Assembly: GCF_034931025.1 (NCBI RefSeq)
Contig: NZ_JAYGIL010000015.1
Location: 1 to 64,000, forward strand
Source: Arcicella gelida
GTDB taxonomy: Bacteria; Bacteroidota; Bacteroidia; Cytophagales; Spirosomataceae
DNA: 64,000 nt
Reading direction: 5' to 3'
The notes under the pieces were generated by a model that had not been told where the DNA came from, ran no database searches, and was given only the letters and a program-made list of their open reading frames with translations. The position numbers and the translations under genes were made by a program. Shown here in pieces: positions 50,471-59,224 of this stretch; the first letter of the stretch is position 1; each line of letters begins with the position of its first letter.

Positions 50471-50497
50471 AAAATCCCCACCAACGGTAGGGATTTT
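50471..50497 (-). terminator. Intrinsic terminator of the GNAT gene
   Basis: AAAATCCC (50471-50478) pairs with GGGATTTT (50490-50497). On the minus strand the stem runs into a T-rich stretch, so it should stop the acetyltransferase transcript before the beta-oxidation gene. Confidence 0.75.
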
Positions 50498-50573
50498 ATG
50501 TATTAACCTTTTCTAAAAATTCACACGAAAAGTGTAAATGCCTTTGATACTCATTGGTAAAAAAAACGAGTAT

Positions 50574-51104
50574 TTATACTTTAAGTATATTTAATTCTTT
50601 TGTCATTAAGTAATCTGTCTGCTCATCATCTCCCAGCACAAAAATATGTGTCCCACTTATTTCAAACCCCCAGCTTTTATAAAAGTTAAGTGCTTTTAAA
50701 TTATACTCCCAAACACCCAACCAGAGCAGGTCACAGCCGACAGCCTTTGTTTTTTCAATACATTGTTCAAGTAAATAAGCTCCTAGTTTTTTCCCATGAT
50801 ATGCCTTTTTTACATAGATACGTTCAAGTTCAAGAGCATTTCTGTCAGAGAACTCTGCTTTATTTACTCTTAGTTTGGCATAACCTACCATTTCTTCATC
50901 CAATTCAACCATTAAGAAAATCGTACCTTCTGTTTTAATTTCACTTAATAGCTGTTCTTGACTAAAATGTTTAGACAGGTACGCTTGCAGGTTTTCAGGA
51001 GTATTTTGATGCCCGTAAGTTTCGATAAAAGTCTGTTCACCAAGCTTACAAAGTATTGCTACATCTGTGCTATTTGCTTCTTTAATTTGAGGGTTATTAC
51101 TCAT
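50574..51104 (-). CDS. GNAT family N-acetyltransferase
   Basis: 176 aa. The acetyl-CoA-binding stretch is LERIYVKKAYHGKKLGAYLL (the Q/R-x-x-G-x-G/A loop in the form GKKLGA), with LLWLGVWEYNLKALNFYKSWGFE, the usual strand 5-helix 4 region. Acetylates an amino group of a small molecule or peptide; the substrate is unknown. It diverges from the LysR regulator gene with a 159-bp region between them that holds a long dyad, so it may be the LysR target. Confidence 0.87.
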   Translation of the reverse strand: MSNNPQIKEANSTDVAILCKLGEQTFIETYGHQNTPENLQAYLSKHFSQEQLLSEIKTEGTIFLMVELDEEMVGYAKLRVNKAEFSDRNALELERIYVKKAYHGKKLGAYLLEQCIEKTKAVGCDLLWLGVWEYNLKALNFYKSWGFEISGTHIFVLGDDEQTDYLMTKELNILKV

Positions 51105-51152
51105 AAGTAACGAGCTTTTTAAACGTATATTATTATTCTTTACAAATAAACC

Positions 51153-51220
51153 ATTTTCTATTTATAATAAAAAATGCTTAATTTATATCAACTTATACTT
51201 TTTAGGCATAAATAGAAAAT
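51153..51220. promoter_or_regulatory. Dyad in the GNAT-lysR divergent region, possible operator
   Basis: ATTTTCTATTTAT (51153-51165) has its perfect complement at 51208-51220, 42 nt apart. LysR-type regulators usually sit beside divergent targets and bind dyads over about 60 bp. Size and position fit, but the arms contain no T-N11-A core that can be called with confidence. Confidence 0.4.
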
Positions 51221-51263
51221 ACCGCACTTATCCATTTACTTTTTGATTTTAACATATTAAACG

Positions 51264-52166
51264 ATGGATTTTAGACAGTTAACTTATTTTTTGGGAGTCG
51301 CTTCTGAGCTTCATTTTTCAAAAGCATCAGAAAAATTGTTCATTGCTCAGCCAGCTTTGAGCAGGCAAATACAGCAATTAGAAAAAGAATTGGGTGTTTT
51401 ATTATTTGAACGTGATAAGCGAAATGTAAAACTTACGCCAGCGGGAGAGTATTTGAGTAATGAAGCACAAAAAATACTCTCTCAATTAGATAATATCAAA
51501 CACAGAACGCAATTGATTCATAATGGAGAGGAGGGAGAAATTAGAATTGGACATCCCGGTTCGGCGATTTACTCGGTTATTCCGCCACTTTTGTCGGCTT
51601 TAAAATTGTTTTTTCCGAACATTAAAACCAATTTATCTGAAATGCTTGATAGCTCTGTGATTGAAGCATTGAAGAAACATGAAATTGACGTTGCTTTTAT
51701 TCGGGAACTCCATCCTGATAAGTATCTTACCGCAAAAGTTGTTTTTAGAGAACCTTTTGCGTTAATTTTACCAGAAAGCCATCCCATCAATGAAAATAAC
51801 TTTGAAAGTTTGGCACAAGTAAAAAATGATAATTTTATTTTACCACCACGAAATTCAAGTTCGGTGTATCATGATTTACTCTTGAGGATTTGTGAGCGAG
51901 AAGGTTTTTTGCCGAATATTGTGCATGAATCAAACTATGGGGCAACGATTTTGAAATTGGTTGAACATAATTTGGGGATTTCGGTAATGCCAATTTCATA
52001 TAAATTTAGTTCGGCAATGAAAGTGAAATTTATCGAAATGAAAAACATTCCAGAACGAACGAATCTATCAATCATCTGGCGAAAAGACGATACCAATCCT
52101 GTTTTACAGAATTTCCTGAAAGTATCAGAGTCTTTAGATTTTAGTGATGCACGCTTGTTAAAATAA
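51264..52166 (+). CDS. LysR family transcriptional regulator
   Basis: 300 aa, normal length. The N-terminal winged helix-turn-helix MDFRQLTYFLGVASELHFSK and SKASEKLFIAQPALSRQIQQL is typical, followed by a periplasmic-binding-protein-like effector domain (GEEGEIRIGHPGS onward). The divergent GNAT gene is the natural candidate target, and the effector is unknown. An Lrp-type regulator gene begins 18 nt after the stop, so the two regulators may be co-transcribed. Confidence 0.93.
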   Translation: MDFRQLTYFLGVASELHFSKASEKLFIAQPALSRQIQQLEKELGVLLFERDKRNVKLTPAGEYLSNEAQKILSQLDNIKHRTQLIHNGEEGEIRIGHPGSAIYSVIPPLLSALKLFFPNIKTNLSEMLDSSVIEALKKHEIDVAFIRELHPDKYLTAKVVFREPFALILPESHPINENNFESLAQVKNDNFILPPRNSSSVYHDLLLRICEREGFLPNIVHESNYGATILKLVEHNLGISVMPISYKFSSAMKVKFIEMKNIPERTNLSIIWRKDDTNPVLQNFLKVSESLDFSDARLLK

Positions 52167-52183
52167 CATTTAATTTCCTGATT

Positions 52184-52651
52184 ATGGCAGCTTTAGATAA
52201 TATCGATTTACAAATATTACAGTTTTTGCAAGCGAATGCTTTGATGACAAACAAAGAAATTGCTTCAAGATTGAACCTCACGACTACGCCTATTCATGAA
52301 AGAATAAAACGTTTGGAAAACGAAGGCGTAATCGAAAAATATACAGCCATCCTGAATAAATCTAAATTGGGGAAAAGTCTGGTGGTTTTGGTAGATGTAA
52401 CGCTGAAAGAACACGCAGCGAGTTTTTTGGAACAGTTTGAAAAAGATGTCTTACTCTTGCCCGAAGTAGTAGAATGCTATTGTATTTCGGGTGGTTCTGA
52501 TTTTCTGTTGAAAGTATTGGTGAAAGATATGGATGAGTATCGCCATTTTATTTTACATAAATTAGCGACACTCTCGAATATTGGAAATGCCCAAAGCAGG
52601 TTTGTTGTCAACGAAATAAAAAGCCAAACGCCTGTACCGATTAATTTGTGA
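52184..52651 (+). CDS. Lrp/AsnC family transcriptional regulator
   Basis: 155 aa. The N-terminal HTH (NIDLQILQFLQANALMTNKE, then IASRLNLTTTPIHERIKRLE) is followed by the RAM/AsnC ligand-binding ferredoxin-like domain (VVECYCISGGSDFLLKVLVK). Such proteins sense amino acids as octamers or dimers. Cotranscribed with lysR judging by the 17-nt gap. The stop codon itself overlaps the start of an interspersed repeat at 52648. Confidence 0.92.
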   Translation: MAALDNIDLQILQFLQANALMTNKEIASRLNLTTTPIHERIKRLENEGVIEKYTAILNKSKLGKSLVVLVDVTLKEHAASFLEQFEKDVLLLPEVVECYCISGGSDFLLKVLVKDMDEYRHFILHKLATLSNIGNAQSRFVVNEIKSQTPVPINL

Positions 52652-52713
52652 TTGAGTGAGTAGGTTAGTTTCCTAAAGAAAATCAATCACTAAATCACAA
52701 CTCACTCATTCAC
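52648..52713. repeat. Inverted GTGATTGAGTGAGT repeat between convergent genes
   Basis: GTGATTGAGTGAGT at 52648-52661 pairs at 13 of 14 positions with ACTCACTCATTCAC at 52700-52713. It begins inside the stop codon of the Lrp gene. The same words occur at 19456-19632 and 32100. Between the convergent Lrp and MlaD genes it probably acts as a transcription end. Confidence 0.7.
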
Positions 52714-52716
52714 AGA

Positions 52717-53676
52717 TTATTTAACCGCAGGTGGTGGGGTTTTCTTGCCTCCGAAAACAGAAATATTTACATATCGTTTTGGAGCTAGTCTGAAATCAAT
52801 TAAAAGCTTATCTAAATCTGCTACCGAACGATTCAAGTTAGTATAAAGTGAATCGTCTTTCAACAGTTTACCCATTGAACCTTGCCCTTTTTCAATGCCT
52901 TGCATAATGCGTTGTAGTCCTTCTAAAGATTTTTGAGTGGTGGCTACCGCTTCGCTAATTTTCAAGGCATTTAGCGAATCTGCCATTGTGTTAAATTTAC
53001 CAATCAGTGGTTTTAAACTTCTTTCTGTTTCAATTAAATTACCAGAAAGGGTTTTCATATTGGCAGAAATTCCTGCTAAGTTATTTCTATTTTCGTTGAT
53101 AGTAGCATTCAATGAAGAAGTTAAAACACCAACGGAACGATCTGAATTTTTTACAAAACCATTTACCACAACACCTGTATTTTCAAAACTTTTAGCAACG
53201 ATACGAAGCGATTTTGTTAGGGAATCAAGATTTTGAATCAATGGAAGGGCTTTTTCTTTTAATAAATCAGTTACGCCTGTTTCAGAAGAAGCAACTAGAT
53301 TTCCACCATCGTCAATGAATTTCCCTGTGAATTTACCCATTTCAATTCTGATGAGTTTTCCACCTAATAATCCATCAGAAGCTAAAACAGCTTTGGTGCC
53401 TTCTGGTAATTGTAAATCTTTACGGATACTGATTACTACTTTTACGTGATTGTTTTCCCCTTTTATTAACTCAACAGCCTTTACTTGCCCAATTTTCATT
53501 CCACTTAATGAAACTTGATTGGCGGCTGTTAGTCCTTGTACGTCTTTGTAGATTACTACGTATTTATTTTCTTGGGTAAAGAAATCTTGTCCTTTTAAAA
53601 AATTGAATCCTAGGTATAAAATTACAAAGGTTGTAAGGGCAAGTATTCCTATTTTGGTTTCTTTAGAGATGTTCAT
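52717..53676 (-). CDS. MlaD/MCE family phospholipid-transport protein
   Basis: 319 aa. An N-terminal transmembrane anchor (IGILALTTFVILYLGFNFL) precedes an MCE domain (about residues 35-115: YVVIYKDVQGLTAANQVSLSG and VLASDGLLGGKLIRIEMG). A long alpha-helical C-terminal region follows that can form the coiled barrel of MCE hexamers. MCE proteins carry lipids between inner and outer membranes. The amidase gene lies immediately upstream on the same strand with a 74-bp gap; the two genes and divergent lptD form a conserved envelope block in Cytophagales. The permease and ATPase partners are not in the window. Confidence 0.9.
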   Translation of the reverse strand: MNISKETKIGILALTTFVILYLGFNFLKGQDFFTQENKYVVIYKDVQGLTAANQVSLSGMKIGQVKAVELIKGENNHVKVVISIRKDLQLPEGTKAVLASDGLLGGKLIRIEMGKFTGKFIDDGGNLVASSETGVTDLLKEKALPLIQNLDSLTKSLRIVAKSFENTGVVVNGFVKNSDRSVGVLTSSLNATINENRNNLAGISANMKTLSGNLIETERSLKPLIGKFNTMADSLNALKISEAVATTQKSLEGLQRIMQGIEKGQGSMGKLLKDDSLYTNLNRSVADLDKLLIDFRLAPKRYVNISVFGGKKTPPPAVK

Positions 53677-53750
53677 GTGTTGATTATTGAAGTTTTAGCA
53701 ATTGATTAATCGGAACAAATGTGATTTTTTGCTAGAAACAATCAATTATT

Positions 53751-54563
53751 CTAATTTTCAATTTCTTCTTTATATGATTTGAATGCTCTGAAAATAGCTT
53801 CTGCAACATCGTTTTGACCAGACTGAGAAGCTAAATATTGTTCTTCGTTTTTATTGGTTAAAAAACCAGCTTCTACCAAAACACTTGGCATTGCGGTTTC
53901 CCAAAGTACTAAAAAACCAGCTTGTTTTACACCGTAGCTATGTCTTTCAGTTTTTTGTTTGAATTGTTTTTCAATTTTTTGTGCCAACTTAATACTATTC
54001 ATCATAAAGGCACTTTGGTAATTTGCCATCATGATATGCCCTAATGGAGAATTCGGATTAAAGCCATTATAGTTTTTTTCATAATTGGCTTCTTGCAAAA
54101 TTACGGAGTTTTCTCGCTTTGCCACATCAAGGTTGCTACTTGTTTTATGTAACCCCATTGTGTAGGTCTCAGTTCCTGCAAGTTTAGAGGAATGATGTGC
54201 ATTGCAATGTACCGAAATAAATAAATCTGCTTTATTTCTATTGGCAATGGCAGAACGTTCGTGTAAATCTACAAAGACATTTTTTGTACGAGTATAAATT
54301 ACTCTTACTTCTGGATATTCATCTTTGATTCTTTCTCCTAGTTCTAAAACAATTTTAAGGGCTATTTTAGATTCGTCGTTGCTGGCACCGTGGCAACCTG
54401 GGTCTTTCCCGCCATGACCAGCATCCAGTACAACGGTTCTTACTCTGGTCTGCAATGAAACAGGCTGATTTGCTGATTCTTCAACAAGTGAATCTTGAAA
54501 AGTAAAACCACTGAGCGAGCAAATCCAAGTGATTATTAAAAAACCTTTAACAAACTTTAACAT
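53751..54563 (-). CDS. N-acetylmuramoyl-L-alanine amidase (Amidase_3)
   Basis: 270 aa with signal peptide (to about residue 22, WICSLSGFTF). The zinc hydrolase domain shows VVLDAGHGGKDPGCHG (first His and Glu region), SVHCNAHHS (second His) and VLVEAGFLTN with the catalytic Glu near the end. It cuts the bond between N-acetylmuramate and L-alanine in peptidoglycan in the periplasm, probably for cell separation or turnover. Regulation by an EnvC-like activator is possible but not visible. Diverges from lptD with an 89-bp gap to its proposed start. Confidence 0.93.
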   Translation of the reverse strand: MLKFVKGFLIITWICSLSGFTFQDSLVEESANQPVSLQTRVRTVVLDAGHGGKDPGCHGASNDESKIALKIVLELGERIKDEYPEVRVIYTRTKNVFVDLHERSAIANRNKADLFISVHCNAHHSSKLAGTETYTMGLHKTSSNLDVAKRENSVILQEANYEKNYNGFNPNSPLGHIMMANYQSAFMMNSIKLAQKIEKQFKQKTERHSYGVKQAGFLVLWETAMPSVLVEAGFLTNKNEEQYLASQSGQNDVAEAIFRAFKSYKEEIEN

Positions 54564-54652
54564 TATTTTCGGGTTGGTACGCTATGTTCAACAAGTAATG
54601 AAGTATTTTTGTGCGTTGTTTAATAAAAGACAAATATAAATTTTAAAGACTT

Positions 54653-57544
54653 CTGAAAAAAGCAATCCACATATTCAGTATAGTAATTAGCTTACTTTTA
54701 GGGCTTTTAACGCTAAATCAGTCTTCTGCTCAGAGATTATTGGGCGGAAAACCCTATAAGCCTAAAGCCAGTAAAGCTAATACAGTAATTCCTAAAGATA
54801 CTGCTAGTTTAGACTCTACTAAGAAAAGTCTTACAAAAAGCGTACCTGATTCTTTAAAAAAAGAAAGTGATCTTACCACTACGGTTATTTACTCTGCCAA
54901 AGACTCTACCATTATGGATACCGAAAACCAAGTGGTGTATCTGTATGGTGAAGCCAAAGTTACTTATGGTGATGTTTCACTGGAAGCAAATTTCATTCAG
55001 CTCGACTGGGCGAAGAATGTAGTGTCTGCTCATGGAACTAAAGATTCGACGACGAATAAAATCGTTGGAAAACCCATTTTTAAACAAGGTGGCGAGCCTT
55101 ATGATGCAGAGGAAATCAGGTATAATTTTAAAAGTAGAAAGGCTTTTATCAAAGGACTTATCACCACGCAAGGCGATGGTTTGATTCAAGGGGAAAAAGT
55201 GAAAAAAGATAATGAAGATAACCTTTATATCAGAAACGCTATTTATACTACTTGTAATCTGGAACATCCCCACTTTAATATTCGGGCTACTAAAATTAAG
55301 GTGGTTGGTAAAAGGGAAATTGTAGCAGGCCCTTTCCATTTTGAGTTGAATGAGATTCCTTTACCAATTGGTTTACCTTTTGGTTTCTTCCCTTATAAAC
55401 CCCCTCAAGAATCAGGTACTTCTGGAATTATCATGCCTACTTATGGTGAAGAACCACAAGGTAGAGGTTTCTTTTTGCGGGATGGTGGTTATTATTTTGC
55501 TTTAAGTCCGAACATCGGTTTAAGACTTACAGGTGAGATTTACTCGAAAGGAAGTTTCGGGATTGCTGCCAATTCACAGTATATCAAACGCTATCGCTAT
55601 TCAGGTACTTTTAATTTGAATTTCAGAAAAAGTAATAATGGTAGCGAATTCGACCGCCAGTCGAGAAGTGACTATGGTATTCAATGGTCGCATTCACCAC
55701 AAAGTCGTGGAAATTCTAGTTTCTCGGCATCGGTTAACTTACAAAGTAATTCAAACAGTCAGTACAATAGTGTCAATACAAGTAGTTATATTTCTACGGC
55801 TTTAAACTCTTCCGTACAATATTCACGCAATTTTGGACAAACCATTCGTACAAGTTTAAGTTTACAGGCTGACCAAAACACAGTAACGAAGGCAGTAAAT
55901 GTCAATACCAATTATACTTTTGGTTTGAACCAGTTTCAGCCTTTTAAGAAGAAAAATGCTGTTACCGACCGTTTTATCGACCAATTCCGTATGGGTTTAG
56001 ATGTTTCTGGAACGTATGGAATCACCAACCAAGTAGCATTAACCAACCGTTCTTACAACAACTTTGGTTATACTGTTTATAGAACCATTGATACACTTGA
56101 CCTTGACCCAACCAGACCTGTTATCATCGACCCTAGAACAGCCGCCAATTCAGCAACGAATCTTGCCAGAGACGGTGTAATTCCATTCAACTTATCAACT
56201 TTACCAGAGTTGTTAAAGAATGCCCAGTTCAAGGCACAATACAGCATTCCGATTTCATTACCCAATATCAAAATTGGTAAGTACATTAACTTAACGCCTG
56301 GTTTTAACTTTTCTGGAAACATTTATCAACAGAAGTATAGATACGAGTTCAAAAAAGTTAATGATTTAGCAGCTGTTTATAGTAAAGATACTACTTCGAA
56401 AAAAGGTGCAGTAGCTATTGATACACTGAGAGGCGGTGCATTTTATGCAGATTACACTTATGCTTTCTCGATGAGTATGAATACTCGTTTGTACGGAACA
56501 GTGAGATTCAAAAAAGGGAGATTAGAAGGCATACGCCATACATTATCTCCGTCTTTAAGTATTAACTATACTCCCGATTTTACAGACCCGAAATATGGTT
56601 TTTATCAAACGGTTCAAATCAATAATAGAGTTCATAAATACCAAAAAGGAGAGACCATTCCAAGTTCTTTAGCGGGACAAGAAACGCTTCCGGGTGATTT
56701 CTTGAACATCTCAAGCTTTAACCCTTCGCAAACCAACCGTGGTAGTCAGTCTGGAGGGATAAGTTTTGGGATTCAGAATACTCTAGAAGCGAAACTCAGG
56801 GCGAAGTCGGATACAGCACAGAAAGAATCAGAGAAAATGATGTTGATTGATAACTTCTCGTTGACTGGAAATTATAACTTCTTTGCTACACAATACAAAC
56901 TTTCTAACTTGAATTTCGGAGCGAATTCAAGAGTGAAAAAATTTGACATCAATTTGGGTGGTTCGTTAGATCCATACAAATATGTAAATGATGGATATTC
57001 AACTTCGGGACGTAGAATTGATACTTTGTTAATCAGTGTGGGCGAAGGTTTTGCCAAATTGGCAAGCTTAAACTTCTCGGTAAGTAAAAGCTTTAAACCT
57101 GCAGTAGCCGATAAAAAGAAACAAAATAGCAATGGTACTGAAGGACAAATGAATCAAATCAATAGAAATATCAACGATTATGTTGATTGGTCTGTGCCTT
57201 GGAGTTTCCAGTTTGGTTTTAACTATAATATGAACAAAACAGGTTTTGCACCTGCTACGATTGTAAGTGCGATGACTTTCAAAGGTGATGTGAAGCTGAC
57301 CGAGAAATGGAATTTTACCTTGAGTTCTGGTTATGATTTTGTGAATAAAGGAATTTCACTAACCAACATTAGTATTCATAGAGATTTACACTGTTGGGAA
57401 GCTAATTTCGACTGGACGCCAATCGCCAGTCCATATTATGGTCGTTCAAGCACTTACAATTTCACCATCAGAGTAAAATCAGCGTTATTACAAGAATTAA
57501 AACTTTCACGTAGAAATACTTTCTATGATAAAGGAGGATTTTAA
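54653..57544 (+). CDS. lptD: LPS-assembly protein LptD (Bacteroidota type), non-ATG start
   Basis: 963 aa if read from CTG at 54653. The frame has no ATG before the mature domain: the first standard start is TTG at 54740, which would leave no signal peptide. Reading from CTG gives LKKAIHIFSIVISLLLGLL and a cleavable signal ending SSAQ, and an in-frame stop lies 6 nt upstream of CTG. The N-terminal OstA/LptA-like beta-jellyroll (VYLYGEAKVTYGDVSLEANF) is followed by the LptD barrel. It inserts LPS into the outer leaflet. The Bacteroidota neighbours (amidase, MCE protein) support the identity. Confidence 0.88.
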   Translation: MKKAIHIFSIVISLLLGLLTLNQSSAQRLLGGKPYKPKASKANTVIPKDTASLDSTKKSLTKSVPDSLKKESDLTTTVIYSAKDSTIMDTENQVVYLYGEAKVTYGDVSLEANFIQLDWAKNVVSAHGTKDSTTNKIVGKPIFKQGGEPYDAEEIRYNFKSRKAFIKGLITTQGDGLIQGEKVKKDNEDNLYIRNAIYTTCNLEHPHFNIRATKIKVVGKREIVAGPFHFELNEIPLPIGLPFGFFPYKPPQESGTSGIIMPTYGEEPQGRGFFLRDGGYYFALSPNIGLRLTGEIYSKGSFGIAANSQYIKRYRYSGTFNLNFRKSNNGSEFDRQSRSDYGIQWSHSPQSRGNSSFSASVNLQSNSNSQYNSVNTSSYISTALNSSVQYSRNFGQTIRTSLSLQADQNTVTKAVNVNTNYTFGLNQFQPFKKKNAVTDRFIDQFRMGLDVSGTYGITNQVALTNRSYNNFGYTVYRTIDTLDLDPTRPVIIDPRTAANSATNLARDGVIPFNLSTLPELLKNAQFKAQYSIPISLPNIKIGKYINLTPGFNFSGNIYQQKYRYEFKKVNDLAAVYSKDTTSKKGAVAIDTLRGGAFYADYTYAFSMSMNTRLYGTVRFKKGRLEGIRHTLSPSLSINYTPDFTDPKYGFYQTVQINNRVHKYQKGETIPSSLAGQETLPGDFLNISSFNPSQTNRGSQSGGISFGIQNTLEAKLRAKSDTAQKESEKMMLIDNFSLTGNYNFFATQYKLSNLNFGANSRVKKFDINLGGSLDPYKYVNDGYSTSGRRIDTLLISVGEGFAKLASLNFSVSKSFKPAVADKKKQNSNGTEGQMNQINRNINDYVDWSVPWSFQFGFNYNMNKTGFAPATIVSAMTFKGDVKLTEKWNFTLSSGYDFVNKGISLTNISIHRDLHCWEANFDWTPIASPYYGRSSTYNFTIRVKSALLQELKLSRRNTFYDKGGF

Positions 57545-58010
57545 TAGCTAAGATTTTTGCCTTGTGAGGGATGTATCCCTTAAAAATAAGTATTCCATCA
57601 TCAGCCCAATTCGTTATTACGAGTTGGGCTGATTTGTTTATTGCAAAATGTATTTATTGGTCTGTATATCAGTGTCAAAACGTTCTTCAAAGAGTTGCTT
57701 TCATTCCAAAGAAAGTGTCAAAGTTTCTAATAAAAGTACTCATTTGAATATTTATTTACCGTATAATAAATATCCATATAATTTCTTCCTGTTTTAAGGT
57801 TAAACAATCAATAATTTTTATACGTTTGTTAAGGCAAATGATTGGTAGCAAGCACCTGATTTTCGACACCGATTACCTTTCTTCTTGCAACATACTTCGT
57901 AATATATACTTATTGGGGAAAATTGAATACTAAACACTATTATTCCATAAGACATTCTACGAAGGACGCTCTCTAAAATCTTTTTTCTAACATAATAAAA
58001 CTTACTGGTA
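57545..58010. other. Gene-free gap after lptD with one terminator
   Basis: These 466 bp contain the hairpin at 57602-57631 and otherwise AT-rich sequence without a supported ORF. They mark the left border of the accessory stretch that extends to 61992. Confidence 0.6.
57602..57631 (+). terminator. Intrinsic terminator of lptD
   Basis: CAGCCCAATTCGT (57602-57614) pairs with ACGAGTTGGGCTG (57619-57631) with one mismatch, around TATT, then ATTTGTTTATT. Confidence 0.75.
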
Positions 58011-58487
58011 ATGAGTGCATCCAACAAAATTTCAGCTGTTTTGAACGAAGCCGACAAAATAGCAGCAATTGCTTTCTTGCAACAAGCAAAAGAGCAATTA
58101 CCTTTTTTAATTAGTACCCCAGCAGACCAAAGTCCTAGCAGAGTAATGGGTTCTAAAAGCGTTGAATATGTGTTACTGTGCTTGGAGGGCGCTAAAAGCT
58201 ATCCCAACAAAATGACAGGCGATTTCGATACCCAAGAATTTGAAAAAGATGTAGTATTAATTAATCAGCTAAGAAGTATTAAACTAGCAGTAGCAGATTT
58301 ATTAGACAGAATAGACGACACAATGTTGGCAGCCAGTGCCGATGCAATGATTGCTTCGGATAAAGTATATAAATTATTGAAGGTAGCATGCAAAGAAGAC
58401 GGTTCAATGAAAGATTTAGTCGATAGAATTGCCCAACGATACAAAAGACCATCCTCTAAAAAACCTAAAAAGGATAACAATCAGTAA
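58011..58487 (+). CDS. Small helical protein of unknown function
   Basis: 158 aa, no signal or membrane segment. It is predicted to be almost all alpha-helical (ISAVLNEADKIAAIAFLQQA, then LRSIKLAVADLLDRIDDTML) with a very basic, Lys-rich tail (YKRPSSKKPKKDNNQ) that may touch nucleic acid. ATG at 58011 is the only good start. Followed by a strong terminator, so it is monocistronic. No domain was recognised, and no partner is near. It stands alone between lptD and a 42-bp tandem array. Confidence 0.7.
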   Translation: MSASNKISAVLNEADKIAAIAFLQQAKEQLPFLISTPADQSPSRVMGSKSVEYVLLCLEGAKSYPNKMTGDFDTQEFEKDVVLINQLRSIKLAVADLLDRIDDTMLAASADAMIASDKVYKLLKVACKEDGSMKDLVDRIAQRYKRPSSKKPKKDNNQ

Positions 58488-58511
58488 TTAAAGTTATTAA
58501 TATTCTAACCT

Positions 58512-58555
58512 GCGTAGCTTATCATTTATAAAAGGTAGGCTACGCTATTTTTTTT
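58512..58555 (+). terminator. Intrinsic terminator
   Basis: GCGTAGC (58512-58518) pairs with GCTACGC (58539-58545), followed by a T-run to about 58555, right after the helical protein gene. Confidence 0.8.
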
Positions 58556-58580
58556 AATAAAGCACCAACAAAATTTGTTC

Positions 58581-58916
58581 AATACTGATTAGAAATTGTT
58601 GGTGTGTCAGCAAAAAAAGGTGAATACTGATTAGAAATTAATGGCATGTCAGCAAAAAATAGTGAATACTGATTATAAATTGATGGCGTGCCAGTAAAAA
58701 ATGGTGAGTACTGATTAGAAATTGTTGGTGTGTCAACAAAAAATGGTGAATACTGATTAGAAATTGTTGGTGTGTCAGCAAAAAATAGTGAATACTGATT
58801 ATAAATTGTTGGCGTGTCAGCAAAAAATGGTGAATACTAATTGAAAATTAGTGGAGTGTCAATAGAGTTTATTTAATGATGATTAAAAATTAATGAGGTG
58901 TTAATAAAATCAGGTT
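58581..58916. repeat. Second 42-bp tandem repeat array, eight copies (two degenerate)
   Basis: Copies begin at 58581, 58623, 58665, 58707, 58749, 58791, 58833 and 58875. The unit runs AATACTGATTAGAAATTGTT then GGTGTGTCAGCAAAAAATGG and TG. The last two copies are degenerate, which dates the array. No unique spacers. The period equals that of the array at 12591, and both units share the words TCAGC and AAAAT at the same spacing, although the rest differs. The remaining gap up to 59224 has no ORF; TAAATTTG at 59148-59155 may be a -7 box for the following gene. Confidence 0.95.
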
Positions 58917-59224
58917 GATAAAGAAGCTTTATAGGCTTTAATTCTTTATTTGAAATGGAACGATTGATTTAAAAAAAGATGAGCTGACACAAAATTGTCT
59001 TAGCTGATTGATTCTTAGATATTTGTGTGATAATTAAGCTTTTAATTAGGTGTAAATAATCAAATTTTTTCAGAAATCAGGACAAAACCAACAATATTAT
59101 TACTTATGACACAGTTTTAGAGACTATACGATGAGTAAAATTATTCTTAAATTTGCCAATCTTTTTGAATAGATTTTACGTACAGTAAATAGTCAGCAAC
59201 TTTCATACAAGCAATCGAAATATT

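Noticed and set aside
58638..58823. Minus-strand ORF over the second 42-bp array
   Set aside because: Same artefact: a multiple-of-three repeat period keeps the frame open.
58581..58916. CRISPR array
   Set aside because: Units are contiguous with no unique spacers and no cas genes are near.
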